64,000 nucleotides of DNA, from NCBI GenBank assembly GCA_001436895.1, contig JQAY01000002.1, forward strand, positions 1-64,000, given 5' to 3'. This DNA is from Weissella confusa. Lineage in GTDB: Bacteria; Bacillota; Bacilli; Lactobacillales; Lactobacillaceae. A model generated the notes under the pieces. That model saw only the letters and a list, made by a program, of their open reading frames with translations, did not search any database and was not told the DNA's origin. This document shows, one piece after another, positions 44,825 through 54,204 of the stretch (position 1 is the first letter of the stretch; each line of letters opens with the position of its first letter). A program made the position numbers and the translations under genes.

Positions 44825-47284
44825 TTACTTCTTCAAAGCAGTCCACTTCCAGTCAGTGAACTCTTCGATGTCGCGACCTTCGTTACGAGTAACTTCGAAG
44901 TGCTTTGCCAAGATGTCATCCATCTTCTTGTCGAATGCAGCAGCCTCATCAGCTGAAACAACTCCGTTAGCAGCCAAGACAGCAACAGCGTCCTTAGCTT
45001 GGTTGAAGCGGTCCAACTTTGAGTATACACGCATGTCGTAAGTCGTAGTGATGTCACCATCTTCACGGTATCCGTGTACGTGCAATCCCAAGTGTTGACG
45101 CTCGTAGAAGATTGACTCGATCAAGTCTTCGTATCCGTGGAATCCGAAGACAACAGGAGTTCCTGACTCACCGAACAAAGCGTTGAACTTGTCATCTGAC
45201 AAAGCGCGCTCGTGGTTCATCTCACCGTTCTTGTTTTGCAAACGGTGCAACTCAACAACGTTGACATAACGCATCTTTACAGATGGGAATGCAGCGTTAA
45301 CCAAGTTCAAAGCAGCCAAAGTTTCGATCGTTGGCTCAACACCAGCAGATGCGAAGACGATGTCAGCTTGCTCACCTTCAGCAACAGTTGAAGCCCAGTC
45401 AATAGCCTTCAAACCTTCAGTTGCCAATTCTTGAGCTTCTTCAACTGAGAACCATTGTTGACGTGGTTGCTTTGAAGCAACGATGTGGTTAACCTTGTGA
45501 CGCTCAGTAAATGCGCGACCAAAGACAGCCAACAAAGTGTTACCATCAGCTGGCAAGTATTGACGAACAAAGTCTGACTTCTTTTCAGCCAAGTGCGTCA
45601 AGATACCTGGATCTTGGTGAGTGTAACCGTTGTGGTCTTGTTGGAATACAGTTGAAGTTGAGATCAAGTTCAATGATGGGTAATCGTTACGCCATGATTG
45701 CTCTGAGGCGTGACGCAACCACTTGAAGTGTTGAGTAATCATTGAGTCAACTACACGTAGGAATGATTCGTATGATGCAAATACACCAACACGACCAGTC
45801 AACGTGTAAGCTTCCAACCAACCTTCAGCTTGGTGCTCTGACAATTGAGCGTCCAAGATACGTCCCTCGTGGGCTTCGTATTGGTCGTTTGGCTCCTTAA
45901 CTTCTTCCATCCATTGACGGTTCGTTACTTCGAACATGTCCCATAGACGGTTTGACATCGTCTCGTCAGGTCCGAAGATACGGAATGACGTTGGGTTCAT
46001 CTTTGAGATTTCAGCAAAGAATCCTGACAACACGTTCATGTCCATGTTGCGCTTTGAGTCAGCCAATTCAGTTCCACGGTTTGACTCGTTGATGTCGTTA
46101 GCGAATTGCTTCCAATCTGGCAAAGCCAAATCTTGAGCTTCTTCACCGCGACGACGTCCACCGTTAGCGATTGGGTTTGAAGCCATACGCTTGTCACCCT
46201 TAGGTGCCATTTCAGCCAATTCTGACTTCAATGAACCATCTTCGTTGAACAATTCAGCTGGCTTGTATGAGTTCATCCACTCTTCGAATTGTGGCAACGT
46301 TTCCATCTTCTTTGATGACAAAGGAAGTGGAACTTGGTGGGCACGGAATGAATCTTCGATTGGCATTCCTGATTGGTCGTGAGTAGGACCACCCCAACCC
46401 TTTGGCAAACGAGCGATGATTACAGGCCAAGCTGCAATTTCACCGTCTTCGTAACGACCGTTCTCACGGGCGTCCTTTTGGATTGCTTGGATGTCTTCGA
46501 TGGCCTTGTCCAAGACATTAGCTGCCTTTTCGTGGTATGCCATGTAGTCGTGGATGTCATCGTTTTCGATGAAACGTGGTGACCATCCCAAACCTTCGAA
46601 GAACTTAGTGATCTCTTCATCGCTCATACGTGAGAAGATCGTTGGGTTTGAAATCTTAAATCCGTTCAAGTCCAAGATTGGCAAAACTGCACCGTCGTTC
46701 TTAGGGTTCAAGAACTTGATTGAGTGCCAAGCAGTCATTGAAGGACCAGTTTCAACTTCACCGTCACCGATAACAGTAAATGCGATTTGGTTTGGGTTAT
46801 CCAAAACAGCACCAGTTGCGTGTGACAATGAGTATCCAAGTTCTCCACCTTCGTGCAATGAACCTGGCGTTTGTGCAGTCATGTGTGATCCGATTCCACC
46901 AGGGAATGAGAAACGCTTGAACAAACGTGACATACCCTCAACATCTTGAGTGATTTCAGGGTAGTTTTCAGTGTATGAACCGTCCAAGTATGAGTTCGTA
47001 ACCATAACTTGTCCACCGTGACCAGGTCCACCGATGTAGAACATGTCTAGATCGTACTTGTTGATCAAACGGTTTGCGTGTGCGTAAAGGAAAGTTTGTC
47101 CTGAGATAGTACCCCAGTGACCGATAGGCTTAACCTTAACGTCTTCCACCGTAATTGGTGTGTTCGTAACTGAGAACAATGGGTTGCTCTTCAAAAAGAT
47201 CATACCTGCTGAAAGGTAGTTGGTAGCACGCCACCAAGCATCAACCTTAGCAAGGTATTCCTTTGAATCAAAATCTACTGCCAT
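44825..47284 (-). CDS. xfp: Xylulose-5-phosphate/fructose-6-phosphate phosphoketolase
   Basis: An 819-aa thiamine-diphosphate enzyme that splits xylulose-5-P (and fructose-6-P) with phosphate into acetyl-phosphate plus glyceraldehyde-3-P (erythrose-4-P), the defining step of heterolactic fermentation. Family signature [10 protein letters not shown] (about 82-91) and the TPP-binding GDGEVETGP segment (about 173-181) are intact; full family length. AAGGAG ribosome binding site before [11 protein letters not shown]. Monocistronic with a promoter adjoining the gntR terminator, and a terminator of its own. GAG and GAA codons are both used for Glu. Confidence 0.97.
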   Translation of the reverse strand: MAVDFDSKEYLAKVDAWWRATNYLSAGMIFLKSNPLFSVTNTPITVEDVKVKPIGHWGTISGQTFLYAHANRLINKYDLDMFYIGGPGHGGQVMVTNSYLDGSYTENYPEITQDVEGMSRLFKRFSFPGGIGSHMTAQTPGSLHEGGELGYSLSHATGAVLDNPNQIAFTVIGDGEVETGPSMTAWHSIKFLNPKNDGAVLPILDLNGFKISNPTIFSRMSDEEITKFFEGLGWSPRFIENDDIHDYMAYHEKAANVLDKAIEDIQAIQKDARENGRYEDGEIAAWPVIIARLPKGWGGPTHDQSGMPIEDSFRAHQVPLPLSSKKMETLPQFEEWMNSYKPAELFNEDGSLKSELAEMAPKGDKRMASNPIANGGRRRGEEAQDLALPDWKQFANDINESNRGTELADSKRNMDMNVLSGFFAEISKMNPTSFRIFGPDETMSNRLWDMFEVTNRQWMEEVKEPNDQYEAHEGRILDAQLSEHQAEGWLEAYTLTGRVGVFASYESFLRVVDSMITQHFKWLRHASEQSWRNDYPSLNLISTSTVFQQDHNGYTHQDPGILTHLAEKKSDFVRQYLPADGNTLLAVFGRAFTERHKVNHIVASKQPRQQWFSVEEAQELATEGLKAIDWASTVAEGEQADIVFASAGVEPTIETLAALNLVNAAFPSVKMRYVNVVELHRLQNKNGEMNHERALSDDKFNALFGESGTPVVFGFHGYEDLIESIFYERQHLGLHVHGYREDGDITTTYDMRVYSKLDRFNQAKDAVAVLAANGVVSADEAAAFDKKMDDILAKHFEVTRNEGRDIEEFTDWKWTALKK

Positions 47285-47355
47285 TTTGATTAAATCTCCT
47301 TATAATTTTGAGAAAAGGTTCAATCGCAGAAGTTATCTTCTGGATTACAAATACT

Positions 47356-47384
47356 ATAATAACAGATTTCAAAAATTGGTACAA
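47356..47384 (-). promoter_or_regulatory. Phosphoketolase promoter
   Basis: Minus strand TTGTAC (47379-47384), 17-base spacer, TATTAT (47356-47361), about 72 bases before the ATG. It directly abuts the hairpin at 47386-47424 whose stem contains ATTGG/CCAAT, and the -35 itself overlaps ATTGGTAC, a GntR-type half-site. Confidence 0.65.
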
Positions 47385-47385
47385 T

Positions 47386-47424
47386 AAAAAGCACAAAATT
47401 GGTGCGGTCCAATTTTGTGCTTTG
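47386..47424 (-). terminator. Terminator between gntR and xfp
   Basis: AAAAGCACAAAATTGG and CCAATTTTGTGCTTT form a 15-bp stem with loop TGCGGT. It ends the gntR transcript on the minus strand (TTTTTATTG tail) and may also work on the plus strand. Confidence 0.8.
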
Positions 47425-47495
47425 CTTATTTTTCACCTGTAAAGCCTGATATAATCGCTTTTCTAGCCAAATGTGAACAATTTGTGAATTTTGGA

Positions 47496-48227
47496 TTATT
47501 CGCCGTCCAAACTGACGAAACTGTTATATCGCATGTACTTGTAGTGTACGCGCATCGTTCCAACTTCAAATGGTGTCCCATCATCCAGGAAGTAAATTCC
47601 GGCCATCACGCCGACTGGTTCAACTTCACTCAACTGCAAGTGGCTGCGATCATCTTCGTCAGATGGCTCAACTGTCACCGTCATAAATGACTTGGTAACC
47701 GCCTTCTTGGTCGTCGCTTCGGCATAGTGGAACATTGAGTGCCCCAAGTCTTCGCTGGTCAACTCTGGTAGCAACTTAACCGGCACCAAGGCATTCTCAA
47801 TCATGAACGCTTGGTCTTGCAACTTACGCAAACGCTTAATGCGATAAACTTGCTCACCGGGTTCCAAAAAGAGCGCCAAACGTGTTTCCTCGTTCGCCTC
47901 TTCCGTCTCAAATGACAACAATTGGATGGCTGGTGCTTCGCCGTTAAAGCGGAACGAATCAGAAACACCCAAGTTATTACCAATCGCATGGAACATTGAT
48001 TGATTTTTGAGATACAGCGGGTTCACGAAGGTTCCTGAGCCACGCTTCTTAAAGATAATTCCTTGCTGGGCCAAGACGTTCAACGCACGCTTAATTGAGC
48101 TGCGTGACACATCATAAGACAAGGCCAATGATCGTTCATCTGGCAATTTCAAGTTTGGGAATTCGCGCTTGTAGATGCGATCCTTCAAATCCCCAAGCAC
48201 TTTCATGTACAGTACTTCAGTTGGCAT
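47496..48227 (-). CDS. GntR-family (HutC/UTRA) transcriptional regulator
   Basis: A 243-aa regulator. The start at 48,227 (MPTEVLYMKVLGDLK) is preferred over 48,305 because GGGAGGG lies nine bases upstream and the longer frame would include the palindrome. The N-terminal winged helix spans residues about 5-70 (LALSYDVSRSSIKRALNVLA, then IFKKRGSGTFV). The C-terminal UTRA effector domain spans about 90-240. UTRA regulators sense sugar phosphates or amino sugars. Its place directly upstream of xfp, and GGTCCAA/ATTGG motifs in both flanking intergenic regions, suggest it controls xfp and/or itself. Confidence 0.88.
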   Translation of the reverse strand: MPTEVLYMKVLGDLKDRIYKREFPNLKLPDERSLALSYDVSRSSIKRALNVLAQQGIIFKKRGSGTFVNPLYLKNQSMFHAIGNNLGVSDSFRFNGEAPAIQLLSFETEEANEETRLALFLEPGEQVYRIKRLRKLQDQAFMIENALVPVKLLPELTSEDLGHSMFHYAEATTKKAVTKSFMTVTVEPSDEDDRSHLQLSEVEPVGVMAGIYFLDDGTPFEVGTMRVHYKYMRYNSFVSLDGE

Positions 48228-48270
48228 TTGTCTATGCCCTCCCGTTTTTAATCCGATTTTATCGTAACAC

Positions 48271-48309
48271 AAAAGTGGTCCAACCAAAAGTTTTGGTTGG
48301 ACCACTTTT
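48271..48309. promoter_or_regulatory. 39-bp perfect palindrome between the unknown operon and gntR
   Basis: AAAAGTGGTCCAACCAAAA (48271-48289), central G, then its exact complement (48291-48309). It begins one base from the stop codon of the membrane-protein frame, so it likely terminates that operon. Each arm also contains the small dyad TGGTCCAACCA, like a GntR operator, and it sits upstream of gntR. Confidence 0.7.
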
Positions 48310-48310
48310 T

Positions 48311-49423
48311 TTAAATAGTATCTGAATCATCGCTATCAAGCCATGACGTAAAATCTTCGTCACTCTCGAACTTCGGCTCAAATCCTGCACTTGTAGCAAA
48401 TGCCACAATTTCATTATTCACAGTAAGCCAGTCGTTATTTTGAATTGCAGTCTTTGCATTTTCCGTAATTTCAAAAAACTTCTTTTTCGCTTCTGCCAAC
48501 TTTTCAACCGTCGCATCATCCATGGCTTCTTGCGCAGCTTTAATATCTGCAATACGAGCATCAAATATCTCTTTGATTCGCTCTGTGCGCTGCTCATATT
48601 TGACACCAAAAATATCAAGTCGATCCATGGCATACATGAACACGGCCGCAGCAACACCCGTCGCAATTGTCGACAATGCACCACGAATAAATTCATTCGG
48701 CACAAGCTTTTTCAATAATTCGTCTATGAGTGATCCCGACAGAACAATGACAGTTGAACCGACTAATTTTAGAATGGCATCTCCCTTTTGAGCAGTCGAC
48801 ATATTCTTAGAATCCTTGCCAAACAAGATTTTAAACGCTTGAATAGCTGCACCGATAGTTTGTTTAACGATTTTATATATTTTCTCAAAAATCCCAACAA
48901 ACAGTGACAAAATCCCATCAATGAATCCAGTAATAATTGTCTTCACTAAATCAAACACAATATCTTTTATGTTCTTTAATTGTCGCAAAATATATCGCGT
49001 CATTCGCTTAAATCTGTACTTAATCGCCGCGCCTTTCTTATACCCATCAACGTCAATGCCATTTTTTATCATGTCTTTAATTTCATAGGTCAAAGGATTG
49101 AGCAAAAGACGAATAGCCTCAACAAGCCCTTTATTTCCCGCCTGTCCAACTCCGTCCATCCCTGCATTTTTTGCAATTTGTTTTTGCATATCTCTAGTAT
49201 CTTTATTTAGGAGATTCATATTGTGTCGCAATGCTTTATTAACATTGTGATCACGAGCAGTCTTGGCCTCATCTTGTTTCCGAATCATCGTTTCTTTCTG
49301 TTTTTCAGAAAGAGTATCGCTGTTTTTATCTACATACTGCTTGTTTGTATAGTCAGACTTCCCACCGTGTCCGCGATTAGTCTTTTCTGACGTTATAGCA
49401 AAATTACTTTCATCATTAATCAT
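48311..49423 (-). CDS. C-terminal fragment of a split HNH-nuclease-like membrane protein
   Basis: A 370-aa frame. Residues 5-23 (ESNFAITSEKTNRGHGGKS) are the second half of an HNH nuclease motif (N-x-A-x-T...N-R-x-x-G-x-K-S) whose first half is in the upstream frame. Then comes a charged coil (30-95), a membrane-prone region of hydrophobic helices (about 153-187, 217-239, 247-267), a coiled segment (280-330) and an acidic tail (DSDDSDTI). There is no ribosome binding site at its ATG, which lies inside the 7-bp tandem repeat, so it is best read as the continuation of the 236-aa frame after a frameshift. Reinitiation from the overlapping stop (8 bases) is possible. Family not recognised. Confidence 0.7.
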   Translation of the reverse strand: MINDESNFAITSEKTNRGHGGKSDYTNKQYVDKNSDTLSEKQKETMIRKQDEAKTARDHNVNKALRHNMNLLNKDTRDMQKQIAKNAGMDGVGQAGNKGLVEAIRLLLNPLTYEIKDMIKNGIDVDGYKKGAAIKYRFKRMTRYILRQLKNIKDIVFDLVKTIITGFIDGILSLFVGIFEKIYKIVKQTIGAAIQAFKILFGKDSKNMSTAQKGDAILKLVGSTVIVLSGSLIDELLKKLVPNEFIRGALSTIATGVAAAVFMYAMDRLDIFGVKYEQRTERIKEIFDARIADIKAAQEAMDDATVEKLAEAKKKFFEITENAKTAIQNNDWLTVNNEIVAFATSAGFEPKFESDEDFTSWLDSDDSDTI

Positions 49424-49427
49424 TAAT
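49414..49427 (-). repeat. 7-bp tandem duplication splitting the HNH gene
   Basis: CATTAAT occurs twice in tandem at 49414-49420 and 49421-49427 (minus strand ATTAATG-ATTAATG). It creates the stop of the upstream frame and the ATG of the downstream frame. With one copy the codons run ATA-ATT-AAT-GAT-GAA-AGT without a break (I-I-N-D-E-S), giving 48,311-50,126 as one 602-aa gene. Confidence 0.85.
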
Positions 49428-50126
49428 TATTGTTTTAATGTCATCCTTAGACAAACCATAATTACTTTCCAGTTCATTGGTAATAACCCTTATTGGTTCA
49501 ATATGATCTGTCTCTGCTTGTTTTTTAGACTCAGCGGTGTAATTTGAGGGCTTATTATTTTGCTTTGAGTACACTCTCTGGTGAGAATCATACTCATCAG
49601 CAGCTAATTTATTATCGCCAAAATAATTCCGCTTGTAATCATTCATCGCCCCCGTGTCCTCAAATTCTTTTCGAAACTCTTTGTAGCTATTTGTCTCTCT
49701 TTTTACTCTACGTACCGTAGTATTCGGATGCAGTTTTTCAGAATCATGAATATTTTTTTGCGCTTGTATAATTTGCTGTTCCTTGTAACGGTCTGAATAT
49801 TTTGGACGGCTTCTTTCGTAATCAACTTTATCTTCAGCGCTATATTTAAATTCCCATGCTGTCCCCAGTAAATCAGATGCTGTCATTCCTCGGTCTCTGA
49901 TTGACTTAAAAGCCTTCAACTGCAACAGACCATCAAAAATACTAAAAAACGTAGGCTTTACAATTGAGTCCAGCACATTGCCGCCTTTTTCAAAGTCAGC
50001 ATAAACCTGCTCAACCACCTTGTGAGCATCTTCTTCGTCGTATAGCTCAGCATCGATCAGAGCTTGAGGCAGATCAAAAATCGACGCGTTATTGATATTG
50101 TTTTTTATTTGGTCAATTGATGTCAT
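49416..50126 (-). CDS. N-terminal fragment of the split HNH-nuclease-like protein
   Basis: A 236-aa frame, starting at 50,126 (MTSIDQIKNN) because AAAGGAGGAAG lies just before it; the longer frame to 50,153 lacks a site. The N-terminal 80 residues are a helical domain (IFDLPQALIDAELYDEEDAH), then a charged region. Near the end is KKQAETDHIEPI, the first His of an HNH nuclease (H208). The frame ends 28 residues later at a stop created by the tandem repeat, and the missing Asn/His part opens the next frame. The ribosome binding site overlaps the stop region of the 294-aa gene, so translation is coupled within the operon. Confidence 0.75.
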   Translation of the reverse strand: MTSIDQIKNNINNASIFDLPQALIDAELYDEEDAHKVVEQVYADFEKGGNVLDSIVKPTFFSIFDGLLQLKAFKSIRDRGMTASDLLGTAWEFKYSAEDKVDYERSRPKYSDRYKEQQIIQAQKNIHDSEKLHPNTTVRRVKRETNSYKEFRKEFEDTGAMNDYKRNYFGDNKLAADEYDSHQRVYSKQNNKPSNYTAESKKQAETDHIEPIRVITNELESNYGLSKDDIKTIIND

Positions 50127-50136
50127 ACTTCCTCCT

Positions 50137-51021
50137 TTATGCCGCCTTAGCAACCTTATCCATCTGCTTCTCGAAGGTCTTCATTTGCGATACGTCTTGT
50201 TGCTTAGGCGCAACGAATTCCTTATCGATTAACTCTCGAATCAACTTGGTTGCTTCCATCGTTGCACGAATTTGCATTTGTTCTTGCTTCGTAAGCAACT
50301 TCGAACGCTTCAATCCTGTTGTCTTATTCAAGAGCGCCACAGTTGCATATCGGAAACTCTTAGCCTCAATTTCATTAAGTACCAGACCATACACTGACTC
50401 AATCTGATTAAGTACGTCTCGAATCGCTTCAAAAGCTAACGACAAATTCTCTGCACGGTGCAGTTCGGCCTTCACCTTTTCTTGCGTTTCCTCAAACACC
50501 TTGGCTTCGTCTTTGACGTGATAAAGCGTTTCCTTAGCTCGCTTTCGACCGTAAATCCCCAATGTAAAAATATTCTTCATGGTTCTAGAAAACGACGGCT
50601 TATCAAAATCAATTGTCTTTAACGCATCAAATGACTGAACAGATTCAACCTTCTTCAGACTAATATCCAGTTCCTCAATCAAAGCGATATCATCGTTAAC
50701 TAATAAAGGTTTGATTCGAACCATTGCTTTTGCAAAACGATGCAAATTCTCTTTAAGATTCCTTTGTTTCCAGTCATTGATATCATTAACTGCGCTCTGA
50801 ATGCGATCGCTCAAATCTTGATAGGAGGCTTCTGATTTTTGTTTGAACGAATCAGATTCCTTCTTCAATTTTTCGTACATCTGCGACGCTTCGTCCATTG
50901 TTGCCTTACCACTAATTTTTGCAGCGGTGCGGGCAATCATTCGCCCTGCGGCTTTAATACCTTCCTTAACTTTTTCTCCCGCCTTCTTAAAACCTCGGCG
51001 AACAGCGGCAAACATTCCCAT
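50137..51021 (-). CDS. Basic amphipathic, helical protein of unknown function, 294 aa
   Basis: The N-terminus is a strongly basic amphipathic helix region (FAAVRRGFKKAGEKVKEGIK), a possible peripheral membrane anchor. The rest is mainly helical and coiled (about 45-130 and 180-290), with no catalytic motif. A short segment (IFTLGIYGRKRAKETLYHV) marks a central turn. It lies third in the operon, 12 bases after the TerB-like gene and overlapping the start region of the HNH gene. Probably a structural or scaffold partner of the coiled-coil membrane protein. Family not recognised. Confidence 0.65.
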   Translation of the reverse strand: MGMFAAVRRGFKKAGEKVKEGIKAAGRMIARTAAKISGKATMDEASQMYEKLKKESDSFKQKSEASYQDLSDRIQSAVNDINDWKQRNLKENLHRFAKAMVRIKPLLVNDDIALIEELDISLKKVESVQSFDALKTIDFDKPSFSRTMKNIFTLGIYGRKRAKETLYHVKDEAKVFEETQEKVKAELHRAENLSLAFEAIRDVLNQIESVYGLVLNEIEAKSFRYATVALLNKTTGLKRSKLLTKQEQMQIRATMEATKLIRELIDKEFVAPKQQDVSQMKTFEKQMDKVAKAA

Positions 51022-51033
51022 AATATATTCCCT

Positions 51034-51432
51034 TTACCTTTCGATCATGTCATAACCTTCATCAAGCAAATCATTGAAGTCCGTCATCCAATTCAGCATT
51101 CGCTTCATCTCAAGGTCGCGAAATCCCAAATCCGTCCCCACAGTCATCAACCAGTCTTCCTCAGCATCATCAACAACTTCATCCGCATCAGCTACTCCAG
51201 CTAACTCAATAAAAATCGCACGCTTAACTTTCTTGGTTGAGCTTTGAAAATGCATAATCAATTCTTCGTAAGGAACATCCTTAAACTCATATTTTTGCAA
51301 CTCAGTCTCAACTCGCAAAGCGTTCATAAAGCGCTCTTCCTGTTCATTCATTGGGGACGAATGCTCGAAGCTTAATTTCACCAACTCAATAAAATCCTTT
51401 TGCTCTCGCTTGTTCAAAAAATTTAAAAACAT
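51034..51432 (-). CDS. TerB-like small protein, 132 aa
   Basis: A helical acidic protein. The segment KRAIFIELAGVADADEVVDD...EEDWLMTVGTDLGF matches the TerB-type pattern, with helices around an A-x-A-D-x-x-V-x-x-x-E core that binds metal in tellurite-resistance TerB. TerB domains occur in several phage-defence and envelope-stress gene clusters. The start (AGAGGTG before it) lies one base after the stop of the 864-aa gene, which indicates translational coupling. Assignment is by pattern; a profile search would decide. Confidence 0.6.
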   Translation of the reverse strand: MFLNFLNKREQKDFIELVKLSFEHSSPMNEQEERFMNALRVETELQKYEFKDVPYEELIMHFQSSTKKVKRAIFIELAGVADADEVVDDAEEDWLMTVGTDLGFRDLEMKRMLNWMTDFNDLLDEGYDMIER

Positions 51433-51433
51433 A

Positions 51434-54028
51434 TCACTTCACCTCTTTGCCGTTTGAATTATATTTTTGTGTTGTTGTGTTGTCACCAACAGTTACTCTG
51501 CGTTGCTTCAAGTTACCGTTTGGATAGAATTCTTCGACAGAATATAAATTACCCTTGTCATCGAAGTTACGTACATTGTGCATTTGTCCATTTGAATCGG
51601 GATAATAATCCGCTAGCACACGACGAATACCATTTTTATCCAATGTCGCAGATTGCATCAGTTCACCTTGAGGACCATAAACTGCATACACATCCAGGTC
51701 GTTATCCTTCACGCGTTTTGCCTGTCCACCAGAAACCTTTCGCAACCCCAATTGTTCCAACTTATCAACAGTTACATTACTCGTTGCATGAACAGATTCT
51801 TCTGTCTTATTCGTATCGGTTTGTGCAACACGCATCAGTTTTTGTGTAATCACTTGAATATCCGCGGTTGCATCTACCAATCGTTGATCAATCACATCTA
51901 TTCGCTTCTGTAACTTTTCATTAGTCTGCTTTGATAACTTCTGCATTTGCTCGATATCTTCTAGCTTATCGGCATTTCCATATGCAAAATCATTGAAGCC
52001 ATTTGCCATAATTTCAATCGAATCATTCAAGCGCGTTTCAAGACGGTGCAAGTTTCGAACGCCACGGTAAACGTCCGTTTGAATCATCTCACTAAATTCT
52101 GCCAAATCTGATAGATCTTCAATTTCCTCAGTATGATTATTTTTAACCTCTGCCAAGATTTCCTTATTCGACTCAAGCATCGCCTTGTCGCTCATCTCAA
52201 TGAGTTGCTGAATGTCATTAACTTGTTTATCGATAGCAAGTTCTAGACCAGAAATCGCAAGCTGGGCTGCTTTAATTTCATCGGTTGCAGATCCTGAACC
52301 TTGTTCAACTGCAGACGTCAGTTGTTCACTTTGCTGGTCAATCTTAGTATTTAGGGCTTGTTCAATATTTTGACTACCAGCTACCATCTTGTCCGACAGT
52401 TCATTCAATGCATCAAGCTGCAAAATTTGAGCATTTTCTATCGAATCCTTCATAGCGTCCGTACTATCTAACATACCATCTAATACATTTGTCTTCAAAG
52501 CACTTACCGCCTGCTCAACCTTTCGATAATCAGACGTCATCTTATTTGACAATCCATCGATTGACTCTAGTTGCGCATTTCGCGCATTTTCCAAAGACTT
52601 CTTCAGGGTATCTGTATTGTCCGATACACCTTCTAACACATTTGTCTTTAAGTCGCTTAATAACATCGCATTTTCACGATTGTTATCTGCAACGTTTTCC
52701 CTAAATGCTTCGATTGACTTATTGGCTTCTTGAGTTTTTTCACCAACTGAACTAACTTCAGCAAGCACATCATCAAACCTAGTCTTTGCCAACTCATTCC
52801 ACGCTGCGAACGTTTTTTCGTTTGTCAGTACTTGATCATTTACATTCTTAACATCACCAGTAATCAATCCCAAGTGAGACATAACACTTTCATGGTTCTG
52901 ATTAGTTGTCGCACCAAGTGCATCAGCCACGCCTTGCAAATCCGCATTGAATTGGTCGGCTTGTCCCTCCAAATTGACTTGCATTTGTTGCTTAACCGAA
53001 TCGATGCTTTGACGTGTCTCGTTGAACTCACTCTTTTGCGTCTCATCATGTGCTTTCATCACAGCCTGCATGCCGTTCTCAAAACCACTCACCGATTCAC
53101 TCAAACTATCAATGCGGTTCAATTGAGCCGTATTATTCTCACTCGCCTTAGTTTGTCCCTCCAAAATCAGTGCTTTGATTCCATCATCGTTAGAAATCAA
53201 GCTATCATTTTGATTGGTCATTTGTTCAGCAAGACTCGCATTGGCCTTCCAAAGAGCGTTACCAAGATTTTCATTAACATCATGTACGTGATTTAAAATA
53301 TCTTCTTTTTGCGCAGACAAAGCGTTATTAATCTTGTCCTGACTATCACGCAACTTGTTGAGTACATTTTGAACCTTTGCATCTACGTTCTTTTGAATAT
53401 CGCTCATACCACGCTCAAGCTCATCAGCGCGTTCAGCTTGCTTGTCCATTTGCTCTCTAAATCGTTTTTCAGCCTTCTCAGCATTTCCATCAATTTGATT
53501 GCTTAATTGATCAGTAACAGCTTCTAGCTTGGTGAACTCTTTGTGATTTTCCGAATTCAAGGTCTCAATCATTTTTACCGACTGATTTAAACGTTCATCG
53601 ACATACTTCCTTAAGTTCGTAATCTCAGAATTAAGCTCTTTAGTTGTCACCTTGTTTTGTTCTGTCAGTGTCGAAAAATTCGTCTGAACCTCCTGAGTTA
53701 CATTCTTATCAACCTGCGATATTTTCTCATCAACTTCGCTGGATAGATTAACGATTTTTTCAGCCGTTGCTTGAGTATCAGCTTCTTGTTTTTCTTGAAT
53801 ACTGTCTTGCGTCGCCATTAACTCGCTAAACTTAGCATCCCAGCTTGCTTTGAATTCTGTAACAACAACGTATGTCACAGCCATCAGCAAAATAACACCT
53901 AGTGCAGATGAAGCAGCCGTTATAATCAGTTGTTGCCCATAGTCAAAAGCTGTATTTAAAATTGCGAGCGCAATCAACACTACTGAAACCACAAATAATG
54001 GTTTTTTATAATCCGAAATAGCCTTCAT
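51434..54028 (-). CDS. Long coiled-coil membrane protein with YwqK-like tail, 864 aa
   Basis: Two N-terminal membrane helices (about residues 10-27 and 33-57) anchor about 600 residues of nearly continuous heptad-rich coil (about 70-690), low in Pro and Gly and rich in Gln, Asn, Ser, Lys and Glu. The last 87 residues form a compact repeat region (VYGPQGELMQSATLDKNG, FDDKGNLYSVEEFYPNGNL) like the MORN-related YwqK antitoxin-type repeats. Overall it is like a membrane-anchored sensor or scaffold (compare chemoreceptor or ZorA-type rods), but no HAMP, signalling hairpin or MotA domain is visible. First gene of the operon; a TATAAT lies about 50 bases upstream. Function unknown. Confidence 0.7.
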   Translation of the reverse strand: MKAISDYKKPLFVVSVVLIALAILNTAFDYGQQLIITAASSALGVILLMAVTYVVVTEFKASWDAKFSELMATQDSIQEKQEADTQATAEKIVNLSSEVDEKISQVDKNVTQEVQTNFSTLTEQNKVTTKELNSEITNLRKYVDERLNQSVKMIETLNSENHKEFTKLEAVTDQLSNQIDGNAEKAEKRFREQMDKQAERADELERGMSDIQKNVDAKVQNVLNKLRDSQDKINNALSAQKEDILNHVHDVNENLGNALWKANASLAEQMTNQNDSLISNDDGIKALILEGQTKASENNTAQLNRIDSLSESVSGFENGMQAVMKAHDETQKSEFNETRQSIDSVKQQMQVNLEGQADQFNADLQGVADALGATTNQNHESVMSHLGLITGDVKNVNDQVLTNEKTFAAWNELAKTRFDDVLAEVSSVGEKTQEANKSIEAFRENVADNNRENAMLLSDLKTNVLEGVSDNTDTLKKSLENARNAQLESIDGLSNKMTSDYRKVEQAVSALKTNVLDGMLDSTDAMKDSIENAQILQLDALNELSDKMVAGSQNIEQALNTKIDQQSEQLTSAVEQGSGSATDEIKAAQLAISGLELAIDKQVNDIQQLIEMSDKAMLESNKEILAEVKNNHTEEIEDLSDLAEFSEMIQTDVYRGVRNLHRLETRLNDSIEIMANGFNDFAYGNADKLEDIEQMQKLSKQTNEKLQKRIDVIDQRLVDATADIQVITQKLMRVAQTDTNKTEESVHATSNVTVDKLEQLGLRKVSGGQAKRVKDNDLDVYAVYGPQGELMQSATLDKNGIRRVLADYYPDSNGQMHNVRNFDDKGNLYSVEEFYPNGNLKQRRVTVGDNTTTQKYNSNGKEVK

Positions 54029-54171
54029 ACATCAGTCCCCCAAATTGATATAGTTGGTTTATGCTTTAGATTATAAAAAAGAACTCAATGCAATTGGTGT
54101 TTAAACCCTTGAAGACTAAGACAATTCAAAACCCAACAAGAAAAATATCTATAAATTCCTTATTTATTCAA

Positions 54172-54204
54172 AAAAGAGCGGAAACATATCGTTTCCGCTC
54201 TTTT
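54172..54204 (-). terminator. Terminator of the MFS/HD/M50/YbaK operon
   Basis: AAAAGAGCGGAAAC and GTTTCCGCTCTTTT form a 14-bp stem just past the MFS stop, followed by TTTGAATAAATAAGG on the minus strand. Confidence 0.85.
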
